A DNA stretch of 64,000 nt from Beta vulgaris subsp. vulgaris (Eukaryota > Streptophyta > Magnoliopsida > Caryophyllales > Amaranthaceae), in assembly GCF_026745355.1 (NCBI RefSeq), contig NC_079202.1, positions 61,473,622 to 61,537,621 of the forward strand, written 5' to 3'. Positions 32,856 through 43,302 of the stretch are shown in pieces. The stretch's first letter is position 1. The number at the start of each line of letters is the position of its first letter. A program made the translations under genes and the position numbers. The notes under the pieces were generated by a model, which saw nothing but the letters and a program-made list of their open reading frames with translations, was not told where the DNA came from and made no database searches.

Positions 32856-35800
32856 ATGATTACAATTTCATGGAATATTAGAGGGCTGGGGGCCCGTGTC
32901 AAGCGTAGTGCACTTCGGAAAATGATCTCAATTCATGAACCAAACTTCATCTTCATACAGGAAACAAAAATGGAACAAATTTCAGAAAAAACCATGAGAA
33001 CGTGCTGCAAATCAAAAGACCTAGCCTGGTCTTTCTCCCCCTCTATCGGAAACTCTGGAGGGCTCCTATCCATGTGGAACATAAACAAATTCATCATGAT
33101 CAACTGTGTGACAAATAGGAACTGGATTGCCATAGAAGGATCCTTCCCTTCTATTAATTTTGAATGCACTCTAATAAATATTTACAATCCATGCTCGGTC
33201 AGTGCCAGATTGGAAGTATGGAAGGAAATTTCAGAACAGTGCAAAAACTCACAGCTTCCATGCCTCATCATAGGGGATTTTAACGAAGTCCTAAAAGCCT
33301 CTGAAAGAGGCAGCAACTTAAGCTCTGAAACTGGCACTGATGATTTTCGAAATTTCATGCAGGAATTACAATTGCTGGAAATCTCACCCACTGCTGGAGG
33401 CTTTACCTGGTTCAGGGGAAATTCGAAAAGCACTCTTGACAGATTATTAGTGACAGTGGAATGGTTGTCCATATTCCCTTCACTATCAGTGACCCTTTTA
33501 CAAAGAGGACTCTCTGATCACTGTCCATTACTAGTGCAATCTATGAAGAACAACTGGGGGCCGAAACCTTTTAGGTTTCAAAATTTCTGGCTCACTGACC
33601 CCAATTGCTTGAAGATAGTAGAAGAAACATGGAAGCAATCCCACTCACTTGCAATGACTGATAAATTAAAGGAAGTGAAGAAGAAACTCAAACAGTGGAA
33701 TTATGAGGATTTCGGCAATCTTGACACAAACATCAAAAAGCTCGGAGATCTCATTCAGGAATTTGATGACATATCAAATCACAGAAATCTCACCAATGAG
33801 GAATTAGAAGGAAAAAAGAAAGCACAGGAGGATTTGTGGATGTGGATGAAGCGCAAAGAGCTCTATTGGGCACAGAATTCAAGGATTTCATGGCTAAAAG
33901 AGGGAGATCGCAATACCAAATTTTTCCATGCTGTTGCAACTAATAGGAGAAGGAAAAATTCAATTCTCAGCATCAGTGTGTGTGGAAAATCCATAGACGA
34001 ACCGGAAAAGATCAAAAAAGAGGCAGTTAATTTCTTCAAAGGCATATTCAAAGAAGACTGCCCTAATAGGCCCACGTTTGAAGGCCTTGAATTCAGCAGA
34101 CTTTCCCAAGATCAGGCAGCGGCTCTAATTGGGCCTTTTTCAACAGAAGAAATTGATAATGCAGTATCCGCATGCGCATCAGACAAAGCCCCTGGGCCAG
34201 ATGGGTTTAATTTCAACTTTGTTAAAAAAGCTTGGGAAACGATTAAGCTAGATGTATACTCGATGGTCAATGAGTTTCATGCCACAGCAAAGCTGCCTCG
34301 AGGATGTAATACAGCATTCATAACCCTGATTCCTAAGAAAGAAAACCCACAAGAATTCAGTGATTATCGCCCAATTAGCATGGTTGGGTGTATCTATAAA
34401 ATAATTTCGAAAGTGATGGCGAAAAGGCTACAACAAGTCATGAGTTCTCTAGTTGGCCCTCTCCAATCCTCATACATTGAAGGCAGGAAAATCCTTGACG
34501 GAGCCTTAATAGCGAGTGAGGTAATTGATTCGTGTAAAAAAAGGAAAATAAAGTCTGCTCTGCTAAAGCTTGACTTTCACAAGGCCTATGACAGTGTCTC
34601 TTGGGCCTTTCTTGAATGGGTCCTTAAACAAATGAACTTCCCTCCACTGTGGTGCAAGTGGGTGATGTCGTGTATTTCAACTGCTTCAGCATCCATATTG
34701 GTGAATGGATCCCCCACGCTACCCTTCAAGATGCAACGTGGTCTCAGGCAAGGCGATCCTCTATCGCCTTTCCTATTTGTCCTCATTGGAGAAGTACTAA
34801 ATCTGCTTATTAAGAAGGCGACTTCGATGAGCTTGTGGAAAGGAATTAATATCCCTCAAAGCGACGTAATCATCACTCATCTGCAATATGCAGATGATAC
34901 ACTGATATTTGGTGAAGCTTGTCTGGAATCGCTTCTAAATGTCAAGAAGATGCTTATACTATTCCAACTAGCATCGGGGCTTCAAGTGAATTTTCATAAA
35001 AGTTCACTCATAGGCATAAACACCTCAACTGAATGGCTTCATATGGCAGCAAGTTCTCTCCTTTGCAAAATAGGAAACATCCCCTTCACATACCTAGGGT
35101 TACCCATCGGAGGCAATTCATCAAGTATTCAGTTATGGGACCCCATCATTGCAAAAACGGCCCAAAGGTTGGCTTCTTGGAAAGGAAACTTACTGTCAAT
35201 AGGGGGAGAATAACCCTAATCAAGTCATCTCTCTCAAGCCTCCCCTTGTATTTCATGTCATTATACCCGATACCAAAAGGAATTATTAACAAAATAATTC
35301 AACTATCCAGAACATTCTTATGGAGTGGCAATCTAGAAAAAAAGAGACTTCCATTAGTCTCGTGGGATCTGATGCAATTGCCAAAAAAGCTTGGAGGCTT
35401 AAGCTTGGGCAATGCCCTAAATAAAAACTTGGCCATGTTGTTCAAATGGCTATGGAGGTATTTTGACGATCCATCTCAACTATGGTGCCAAGTCATTAAA
35501 GCTAAATTCAAGTACCCAGCATCATTCACCATCCATGATTTAAAGATTCCCGTGAGTGGAGGACCATGGAAGAAAATATGTGCCGCCATATTAAATCATC
35601 CTAATGCAAAAAAGATTGCTTTTCAAGGAATAAGGAAAAGCGTCAAAAGTGGTACAAATTGTTTATTTTGGCTTGATATATGGGCTGGTTCTATACCTCT
35701 TAAACAAGCCTTTCCGCGCCTATTTTCCATAACATCTGAGCCCAATGCGAGTGTGTCTGCCTTCGGATTCTGGGAAGGACTCAACTGGGCCTGGACCTTC

Positions 35801-37000
35801 TCATGGAAAAGAGTGCTTCGTCCTCAAGATAGAGAAGAAAAACAACAGTTAGACATCCTTCTCCAAAATGTATGCCTTGCCAGTGATGGTAATGACAAGC
35901 TAATCTGGAGTTTCAATAGCTCTGGTAAGTTCTCATCCAAATCCTTTTCCTTGGAATTAGATAAACAATGTGTTATCCCCCATCATGATGCAATCCGAGG
36001 ACTATGGAAAGGCCTCGTGCCTCATCGCATTGAAGTATTTGTGTGGACAGCCCTACTAGAAAGAATCAACACTCGTTTCAAGTTGTCACAACTTCGAATC
36101 ATTGATGAAAGTGAAAATCTGTGCGTATTGTGCAAAAAATATCCCGAAACGAGTAATCACTTGCTGCTGCATTGTGAGTTTGCATGTGAATTGTGGAAGT
36201 GGTGGATCGATTTGTGGAGTGTCAAGTGGGTCTTTCCCATGAAATTGAGAGACGCATTTGAACAGTGGTTCATTTCAAAGAAAAGTGCCTTCTTCAAAAA
36301 AGTATGGCACGCCTCATTCTTCATTATAGTGTGGTCAATATGGAAGGAGCGCAATTCTCGCATCTTTGAAAAGTCTGAAAATTCCCCGAGATTTATCAAA
36401 GAGATGATCATGCTAAGGCTAGGATGGTGGATAAAGGGGTGGAACGAAAAGTTTCCCTACTCTCCCTCGGACATTCAAAGGAATCCGACTTGCTTACTTT
36501 GGGATGGGCTCGCATCCTCTTCGGTGAATTCAAAGTCCATGGCAGCTCAAATTGAATGGATCCCTCCTCCAATGGGGTCACTAAAGTGGAATGTCGATGC
36601 ATCGGTCAGTGATGCTCTGACCTCATCAGCCATTGGTGGCGTATTTCGTAATCATGAAGGAAAGTTTCTGTGCTTATTCTCTGCTCCAATCCCATTTATG
36701 GAAATCAACTGTGCCGAAATTCTAGCCATTCACCATGCTGTGAAAATATCCATTGCAAGAGGGCTTTCGAGACAAGATCTTATAATCATTGAGTCTGACT
36801 CAATGAACGCAGTGAGTTGGTGTAATTCTGATGATGGGGGACCATGGAATATGGCCCATCACCTGAACTTTATCAGAAACTCAAGAAAGAGGATCCTCAA
36901 TATCTCAATAATCCACAAGGGTAGGGAATCAAACTTCGTGGCTGATTCACTGGCCAAACAAGGGCTGATCAGGAATGAGGAATTCGTCGCATGGATCTGA
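32856..37000 (+). pseudogene. LINE ORF2: endonuclease, RT, RNase H (frameshifted)
   Basis: The first Met in good context is at 32856 (MITISWNIRGLG). The AP-endonuclease domain shows SWNIRGLG, FIQETK, IIGDFNEV, LDRLL and LSDHCPL. The reverse transcriptase shows DKAPGPDGFN, LIPKKENP, DYRPIS, LDFHKAYDSV, GLRQGDPLSP and the catalytic YADD at 34887. The frame then stops at 35213, but homology goes on in another frame from about 35205 to 37000. That part has a Cys/His motif (CVLCKKYPETSNHLLLHC) of the zf-RVT type and an RNase H domain with NVDAS, AEILAI, ESDS and ADSLAKQG. A missing base in the G run at 35202-35206 explains the shift. The copy is therefore inactive in cis. Confidence 0.92.
35202..35206 (+). 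other. Frameshift site in LINE ORF2
   Basis: A run of five G's. Before it the RT-connection homology is in frame 32799-35213; directly after it the homology moves to the frame ending at 37000. One lost base here accounts for the break. A sequencing error in a homopolymer cannot be excluded. Confidence 0.75.
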
Positions 37001-37422
37001 GCAATCAGCTCCTCCCATCTCCACTGACTGCATGAAGGCATTCTCATGGAAAAGGTGACCGGGAGTAATTGAGTCTCTCAAATGTCTGTATTCAAGCTTG
37101 CTGTATTGATACTAACTGTAATAGGGGTGGTCAATGTGGTTATGTTTGATTAGATAGATTATTCCATTTTCTAAGGCAGTTTCATGTCGAGGCATCTCTT
37201 GTATTGAGGTATGAATGTAATAGTAAGTGGTGAGGGACTCCTCTCTATTGGGTGCGCTTCGCGCTATGAAAATGTCGCCCACCTAGTGGGGGAATACCTG
37301 GTTTTGAGTAGAGGCCCTCTCCACTATGATCTGATTAATAAAATGAGTCTTGCAACTTATCAAAAAAAAAAAGTAATATAAGGTATAGTTAGGGATGGCA
37401 GTGGAGCGGGTCAAGTAGGAGA

Positions 37423-37560
37423 CCATTTTGAAAACTTAGGGGTATATGGTGAATATCTGAAACATTGAGTTAACGATAGTTAGAAAAAGGATATTTGGTG
37501 AACATTTTGAAAACTTAAGGGTATATGGTGAATATCTGAAACATTGAGTTATATTGTGAA
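37423..37560. repeat. Two-copy tandem repeat, ~74 bp
   Basis: CATTTTGAAAACTTAGGGGT...TCTGAAACATTGAGTTA occurs at about 37425-37475 and again at 37501-37549, separated by GATAGTTAGAAAAAGGATAT. It sits just right of the LINE insertion site. Confidence 0.7.
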
Positions 37561-37616
37561 TTTCATGATTTATTGGGGGTATTTTGTGAAAACTGTTAAA
37601 GAAATGACTTGATGTT

Positions 37617-37879
37617 TACTACTTCGTTCTTTTTCAGTTGCAACAATTTAACTTTCTATTATTCACAATTCACACTTTGACTCTGTATTTTAATCTATAC
37701 ACACAAGGATAAACATAGTCATATGAGATCTTATTTGATTCGTTTCAATATAGTTTTTTTAGTATCTCATTTGCACAACTTTTACAATGGAGTATATAAT
37801 TAAAGTTATTGATGGTCAAAATTGTGTCTCGACAAGTGTGAAAATGTCAAATATTACAATTAAAAAGGATAGAGTAAGT
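37617..37879. mobile_element. Stowaway-like MITE
   Basis: The left end TACTACTTCGTTCTTTTTCA and right end AAAAAGGATAGAGTAAGTA form imperfect inverted termini, extending to TTGCAAC/ATTACAA. They are bounded by TA. Non-coding. Confidence 0.62.
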
Positions 37880-37949
37880 ATTATGTAAAATCTATTTAAT
37901 AACTGTATGAATTTTAATATATGATCGTGGCATTACTTAAAAAAACTAA

Positions 37950-38212
37950 TACTTCCTCCGTTTCAAAATAAGTGCAACATTTGCATAGTGTTTACTATTC
38001 ACAGTTTAAACTTTAATTAGCTTTGGTGATTTACATTTTAGGAAAAACATAGTCATGTGAGATCTTGTTAGATTCGTCTGAATGTGAATTTTTTTAATAT
38101 CAACTTTTTATAATTTTTACTTATTGATAATTGAAGATATTAATGGTTAAAATAATGCATTGGCAAACGTGAAAACAAGAAGTGTTGCACTTATTTAGAA
38201 ACAGAGGAAGTA
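37950..38212. mobile_element. Stowaway-like MITE, intact copy
   Basis: The termini TACTTCCTCCGTTTCAAAAT and TTTAGAAACAGAGGAAGTA are inverted repeats running into AAGTGCAACA/TGTTGCACTT and bounded by TA. It is 263 bp and about 95% alike, by eye, to the interrupted copy at 41569-43001, so it serves as the empty-site reference for the Pack-MULE insertion. Confidence 0.88.
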
Positions 38213-39667
38213 TATTATAATATCTAATTACAAATCATTGCTACTTAATTTAGAGAATGTGACAGCTTTTGTCGAATATTCAAAAAAAAAAAAAGGTATG
38301 TGACTATAATTTCTTTTTTTTGGAGTATGTGGTATGTTTTCGAGTGAGTATGATCCACCTAAAATTTCTTCATACATGATACAACCTTTGATTGTTTGGT
38401 CAATTTGGACAAGTCTCAGAACAAGGACTCTCGTAGAATATTTTGCCGTTTTATGAAAAAAAAGAGCTAGGAGCTAAAGGTATTATTTTAAGTAGTAATA
38501 GTAGAATTTTCTAATCACAATTCATAGTACTAGGTCGTAGTTGCGGGTGTGCAAAAAGCCCTTCCGCATAGGGCCAATTCAAGAAATTTTGGTTTTATTT
38601 GAAAGGGTCCAATTTGAAAAATATCATGCTTTGTATAAACGGTAAATATTCCACATCTTCATCTCCGCATTGCATAATTTACGCTATCCCCTATCATCTT
38701 CCTTAATCTCTTTCACCAAAAAATCAACCTTCTATATCTTTAACTTTAGTATTGTCATCAATACTTTTTCATAATTATCAATAATAAATCAATCCATCAA
38801 TTAGTAATTTAGTATTGATTCTCTCTACTTTTTATGAAAAATCGTAGTCATTTTCTCTCATTAAGGAAAAAAAAAGCGCCCAATTTCCATTATAGAACAG
38901 GGTCCCATAAATATTCAAGAAGCCCCGTATAATACAGTTCAGCAAAATGTCAAAATGAAACTTAAAGAAGGCATACTATGTATTCCATACTTTTCTGCCA
39001 CTTCAAAGGATCCTAAGAATTGTGTATGGGCTGATAGTCTGATGCGTTGTGTTATTGTGGACCCTTATATTAGATGCATGGAAAAAAAAAATGGATCATA
39101 TGCATGCATGAACAATTAATGGATTATGAATTATGATGTTACTTAAATCTGGTTTGCATATGCCCATCTTCTTCTATTTTTCGCTGAAGATGTGGTGATT
39201 TGATGGAAAATGACTGAAGCTGAAGACCAGATCATCATCATCATCTATATACTTGCAAATGAACAACTTTTCCTTTTTCTAAAGATTCAAAGCACCAATA
39301 TATTAAGGTTAGTGAGAGATAATGGAGATTAATTTATTGGAACTAGATCAAAAGTTGTATCCTTCACTTGCAAGAATTTTAAAGCACAACATCTTTAGTA
39401 AAAGCATTGATAGTATTGACATCTTTCATATCTATAAGGAGAAATATGTAGGGATAATAAATGAAAAGAAATTGGATAAATAATGTTAATAACTCCGTTA
39501 TGAAAAGGAAATATACATCATCCGTTCTTAAATAATATAATATCCTATGTATTTTATTAATTAGGTCACTTAAAATATAGTTTTGAGTGTAAATTCTAAA
39601 TAATGTAAATTTTAAGGTATTATACTTCAGAATTTGTTTGTTAACGTTTTCTTACCTTATATGCATA
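38213..39667. other. Intergenic DNA, nothing recognised
   Basis: AT-rich. A 13-A run at ~38281 followed by GGTATGTGACTATAAT hints at an old retroposon end, but no duplication was found. No gene seen. Confidence 0.4.
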
Positions 39668-39681
39668 ATGTATGCAAAAGC

Positions 39682-39795
39682 TTTTTTTTTTTTATTAGAA
39701 GAGAAAACTAGGGATAAACATAATCAGGAGGCCCCCTAAAACATCCCTATGAAGGATGATAGAAAAAAAAAAGCGAAAAGTAAAGTCCTAAGAGG
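39682..39795 (-). mobile_element. Short 5'-truncated retroposon (minus)
   Basis: The flanks ATGTATGCAAAAGC (39668-39681) and ATGCATGCGAAAGC (39796-39809) form a 14-bp duplication with two mismatches. The left edge is a T run, which is the poly(A) of a minus-strand insertion. The body is ~100 bases without coding content, so it is probably a LINE 3'-UTR fragment. Confidence 0.55.
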
Positions 39796-39809
39796 ATGCA
39801 TGCGAAAGC

Positions 39810-40372
39810 ATATAAAAAATTAAATTAATTGCGTAGAAGGAATGTCTTTGCATTTTGTTTTTTCAAAAAGTTGTTCATTTCAATTGTGGTACTTTTTCCC
39901 ACTTTTTCCATTTAAATGATGCAGGTAATTCCCTGAAAAAAAATGAAGCAGGTAATTATCCCTTTTTTTTTCCTTTTTACTATATTTTGGTGTCCCCCCA
40001 TGTGTTGCCATATATAATAGAGATTTTTTTTTTATTTTTCAAAATAAAAGACTGTTACGGAGTAATATTTGTGAATTTCGCCGGTAGGTTTGATTTTCTA
40101 ACCCACTCGGAAATTTTTGTCCGATCACTTAAATTATCAATTCCTCTTCATATATATCGTGTTTGATAGACAATAATAAACGATATTTCTCTGTATTTTT
40201 TATATCTTGTTTGATTTGTTTCAATAAGTACTTTATTAATATTAATTGTTATATTTTATAGTCATATATAGTAAAAGATATTTAAAGTCAAAGAAATATA
40301 TTGAGAAACGCGCACAATGAAAGAAGGAAAGATAAAAAAAAATACAAAGGGGGTATATGGTAAAGCAGTAAT
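39810..40372. other. Intergenic DNA with a lone Helitron 5' end
   Basis: TATATAATAGAGA ending at about 40024 matches, on the minus strand, the 5' TCTCTATTATATAAGGG of the Helitron at 50209-50466. No matching 3' CTAG end with a hairpin was found to its left, so only a remnant is claimed. Confidence 0.35.
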
Positions 40373-40472
40373 ACTTCCTCCGATCTGAAATATGCTAAGT
40401 GAAATGATTCTCTCTTTTATGTGAGAGCTTTTTGATAGAAGTGTTTCACTTATTTCAAAACGGATGAAGTAT
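40373..40472. mobile_element. Small Stowaway-like MITE
   Basis: The left end TACTTCCTCCGATCTGAAAT and right end TTTCAAAACGGATGAAGTA are inverted repeats continuing into AAGTGAAA/TTTCACTT. TA at both borders. 100 bp. Confidence 0.7.
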
Positions 40473-40474
40473 AT

Positions 40475-40692
40475 ATATATATATTAAAAGGTAAGAAGAA
40501 GGCCCCGCCCTAATCGGACCGAAACATCCCACAGGTCAACCCGACCCGAATTTGCAGGCAAGGCCCCTTGAGAGTAGGAGAAATCCTCACCCCCCAAAGT
40601 GCCTCTAGTGGAGTTTGATCCCACAACTTCAAGATTGTGAGATACAAATCAAGTCATTAGAATAAGTGCTACTTGTTGAATGGAGGTCGGAG
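40475..40692 (-). mobile_element. SINE-like element (minus)
   Basis: On the minus strand, GTTGTGGGATCAAACTCC is a degenerate box B, and the 3' end reads ...GGGGCCTTCTTCTTACC plus a short A/T tail, like the SINEs at 3744 and 61344. A short duplication GAAGTATAT (40466-40474 and 40693-40701) flanks it, although the left side is TA-repeat rich and so ambiguous. Confidence 0.55.
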
Positions 40693-40701
40693 GAAGTATA
40701 T

Positions 40702-41263
40702 GATGTTTGAGTACTTTTGTAAGAAAAGCCTCATGTTAGTGTTTACAATAATAGATATTTCATCCTCGGAGTACTCGTCTTAAACATTGCAAATAGAAGT
40801 TATACACAAATCTTGTATATAGAAAAATATGGTCCACGAAATAATTCTATTAAAAATGAATTTTACAAAATAAAGCAACTAAATTGTCGAGATTACAAAT
40901 GTGATATAAATTATGAATTTCATATTCTGGCCCCTCTAAGATAGAGGGCCTTATAGGTTGTTTTACATGGTCTATTTGACGTGCCCTACCTCAAACATAT
41001 AATTTGTTTATAGACTTGCATTTAACGGTAGCAATGATATTATCATTTTGTAAAGACAAGATATGTTTTTGGAGTGAACAAATCATTATCATGGACATCA
41101 ACGTGGGACTTCTATCACATACTACCAAAAACATTTCCATTACCATTTTTTGTGTGAAGTGAGAGGGAAAAAAACACTTCAACAGGACATTTCCATTACC
41201 AACAGGCAGGACGTAATCACATAACTATTCCACATTACTGAAGTGGAGCCTATGGACAAATTG
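40702..41263. other. Intergenic DNA, nothing recognised
   Basis: AT-rich, no gene or clear element. Confidence 0.4.
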
Positions 41264-41451
41264 TACTTCCTCCGTTCTAAAATAAATAAAACACTTATTA
41301 TATTAGGTCGTTTCATAATAAATAAAACATTACTGTATTTGGTATTTACTCCTCTCTATCTCACTCTTTTTCTTTCAAACTCTATCTCCCTATTTTTCTA
41401 AATCCCCGCGTTAAGGTCATACGTTTCATTTAAAACTAAATAGAGGAAGTA
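41264..41451. mobile_element. Stowaway-like MITE
   Basis: The termini TACTTCCTCCGTTCTAAAAT and AAAACTAAATAGAGGAAGTA are imperfect inverted repeats, both flanked by TA. Internal AATAAATAAAAC is repeated. 188 bp. Confidence 0.75.
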
Positions 41452-41931
41452 GAATATCTCATGCACACTAGATTAAGAACCAGTGGAGTATCTACATTAT
41501 TGATGCAATAGACTAAATTTTAAAACTTAAATCTTTACTACTAGGTTGGACCAATAGTAAAAATCAAATACTTCATCCGTTTCTAAATAAGTGCAACATT
41601 TGCATAGTGTTTACTATTCACAGTTTAAACTTTAATTATTTGAGAACGTATTGGGTCGGACTCGTCCGACCATAATCTTGGTCGGACGACTTTCAGGTGG
41701 TTCCAATTTTTTTTCAGGTAGTCTTCATTTTTTTTCAGGTGGTTCCAATTTTTTTTCAGGTAGTCTTCATTTTGTTTTCAGTTAGTCTTCTTTGTTTTTC
41801 AGTAGGTTTTTGTGCTTCAGTTAGACTTACTTGGGTTTTAGTTGGTCTTTATTCTTTTCCAGGTAGTCTACATTTTTCTTCAGGTAGTCTTCATTTTGTT
41901 TCAGTTAGTCCATTATTTCTTTCAGTTGGTC

Positions 41932-42128
41932 CAACTGAAAGAAAAGAAAGTCCAACTGAAAGAAAAGAAAGTCCAACTGAAAGAAAAGAAAGTCTAACTG
42001 AAAGAAAAGAAAGTCCAACTGAAAGAAAAGAAAGTCCAACTGAAAGAAAAGAAAGTCCAACTGAAAGAACACAAAGTCCAACTGAAAGAAAACAAAGTCC
42101 AACTGAAAGAAAACAAAGTCCAACTGAA
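41932..42128 (+). repeat. 21-bp tandem repeat, about ten units
   Basis: AACTGAAAG recurs every 21 bases. Late units change AGAAAAGAAA to AGAAAACAAA or AGAACACAAA. Because 21 is a multiple of three, all frames stay open, giving artefactual ORFs such as (PTERKES)n on + and (FFQLDFL)n on -. Confidence 0.92.
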
Positions 42129-42166
42129 AAGAAAACTAACCTCAAATAGAAAGAAAGAGAGGAAAA

Positions 42167-42517
42167 ATGTCACAGTCACTTGAGCTGCTACTGATACAAT
42201 TTTTGATGCCTGACAATGATGCTCGAAGGCAAGCTGAGGATCAAATTAAGCGCTTATCGAAGGATCCTCAAGTAGTTCCTGCGTTGGTTCATCATCTTCG
42301 CACTGCTAAGACTCCTAATGTTCGTCAGCTTGCTGCTGTTTTGATGCGAAAGAAGATTACTGGCCATTGGGCCAAGCTTTCTCCTCAACTACGTCAACTC
42401 GTTAAACAATCACTCATTGAGAGCATCACCCTCGAGCATAGGTTCGAGCATAGGCTTCCAAAACAGCTTTTGGCCATAAATTCTCATACTTTCTTGAACC
42501 AGCTTTACTCTCAATAG
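42167..42517 (+). pseudogene. Captured importin-4 (importin-beta family) N-terminal exon
   Basis: The frame from 42167 encodes about 91 residues (SLELLLIQFLMPDNDARRQA..., PNVRQLAAVLMRKKITGHWA, QSLIESITLEH). This is the N-terminal HEAT-repeat/importin-N region of plant importin subunit beta-4 (Arabidopsis IMB4-like), a nuclear import receptor of >1000 residues. Similarity ends at about 42438, where the intact gene would go on to the next HEAT repeats. The frame then runs through unrelated sequence to a stop at 42517. It sits inside a MULE, so it is a transduplicated fragment and not a gene. The preceding ~15 bases may be captured 5' UTR. Whether it is expressed or makes siRNA cannot be seen. 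Confidence 0.88.
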
Positions 42518-42613
42518 CTTTAATGGCGGCATCAGTCCATAACATCTTTGATAATTCCTTCTTCGACATCTCTACTGGGAAATATACAGTCAATGGCCGA
42601 AATCCGAGAATGA
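42440..42613 (-). pseudogene. Second captured fragment in the Pack-MULE, minus strand
   Basis: On the minus strand an open segment reads GFRPLTVYFPVEM and then SKKELSKMLWTDAAIKAIE and SRKYENLWPKAV before a stop. The first part resembles the GFWPLTVYFPVEMY motif of plant amino-acid permeases (AAP family). I do not recognise the second. It may be one captured exon from another gene, or a chance resemblance. The segment is opposite in orientation to the importin piece and starts right where importin homology ends. Confidence 0.4.
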
Positions 42614-43033
42614 GGTGGTGGCGGTGGCGGTGGAGATGGATGAGGCTTTGTAATGTGGTGGTGGTGGTTGTGGTGGTGGTGGGTTTTATGTGGGAATGGT
42701 GGAGAATCCTTCGACCGCCGTCGTTGCTGTATATTATAGTACTGGGCTCAGCCCGTCTGACGAGAATATTGGTTCAGACGGTCTGACCCAATACTTTCAC
42801 TAATTATTTTTGGTGATTTACATTTTAGGAAAAACATAGTCATGTGGGATCTTGTTAGATTCGTCTAAATGTGAATTTTCTTTAAAATCAACTTCTTATA
42901 ATTTTTACTTATTGATAATTGAAGATATTAATGATTAAAATAATGCGTTGGCAAACGTGAAAACAAGAAGTGTTGCACTTATTTAGAAACGGATGAAGTA
43001 TATTGTATTGATCGTGGATTCTACAACCTTAAA

Positions 43034-43302
43034 TCTATACAAATAAATATACTAAAAAGTGTTCTTAAGCAAGTATACACGCCACTTGACAATGCCTATT
43101 TAGCTATTTCATTTCATGTCATTAACATACATTAAAAAAAATTACAAACATGTTACAATCCTTATAAGTTTTGACCACGTGACCTCAAAAATAATATAGT
43201 AAAGTTCTGACAAATGAGCTATACAACATTAGATGTTACTTTTTTAACATGAATATATTACTAACCCGAGACATTAATGCATCACCCGCGCCTAATAACT
43301 AG
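43034..43302 (+). mobile_element. Short non-autonomous Helitron
   Basis: It starts TCTATACAAATAAATATACT after an A and ends ...CACCCGCGCCTAATAACTAG before a T. Both ends match Helitron rules (5' TC, 3' CTAG, A/T insertion site). 269 bp, no coding region. Its 5' region resembles the elements at 21361 and 26095. It lies 32 bases from the interrupted MITE. Confidence 0.65.

Larger units (their letters stand above)
30779..37371 (+). mobile_element. L1-type LINE retrotransposon, nearly full length
   Basis: A 6.6-kb element between perfect 18-bp duplications, ending in an 11-A tract. It encodes ORF1 (RRM plus DUF4283-like domain) and ORF2 (AP-type endonuclease, reverse transcriptase, zf-RVT-type zinc motif, RNase H), the layout of plant L1 LINEs. 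ORF2 is broken by one frameshift. The body begins only 8 bases before the ORF1 ATG, so either the 5' UTR was lost by truncation exactly at ORF1 or the start is atypical. Confidence 0.93.
41642..42800. mobile_element. Pack-MULE carrying importin-4 exon fragment
   Basis: A perfect 9-bp duplication TAATTATTT (41633-41641 and 42801-42809) marks a Mutator-type insertion. The left TIR GAGAACGTATTGGGTCGGAC and right TIR (reverse complement) GTGAAAGTATTGGGTCAGAC are alike and match the MULE at 25040. Next to the left TIR are T-rich CAGGTAGTC/CAGTTAGTC repeats. These are followed by about ten 21-bp units, GTCCAACTGAAAGAAAAGAAA, in inverse sense (41932-42128). The interior (42150-42720) is GC-richer and holds foreign gene pieces: an importin N-terminus (+), a second open segment (-), and a GGTGGT-rich stretch. 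No transposase. Confidence 0.88.
41569..43001. mobile_element. Stowaway-like MITE split by a Pack-MULE
   Basis: The left piece 41569-41641 (TACTTCATCCGTTTCTAAAT...) and right piece 42801-43001 (...TTTAGAAACGGATGAAGTA) together match the intact MITE at 37950-38212. They are separated by a MULE with a TAATTATTT duplication. The MITE was therefore in place before the MULE arrived. Confidence 0.88.

Noticed and set aside
35033..35200. Separate start codon for the second half of LINE ORF2 at 35033
   Set aside because: Sequence between 35033 and ~35200 is homologous to RT in the first frame; the second frame is meaningful only after the frameshift.
40466..40701. Alternative right end of the 40373 MITE at 40700 (GGTCGGAGGAAGTA)
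   Set aside because: It also resembles a Stowaway terminus, but the end at 40472 matches the left terminus over a longer stretch.
41697..42149. ORF encoding (PTERKES)n, and minus-strand ORFs encoding (FFQLDFL)n
   Set aside because: The 21-bp repeat keeps all frames open; this is transposon sub-terminal repeat, not a protein gene.
42167..42517. A functional short importin gene
   Set aside because: It is only the first ~91 of >1000 residues, bounded by MULE ends, so it is a captured fragment.
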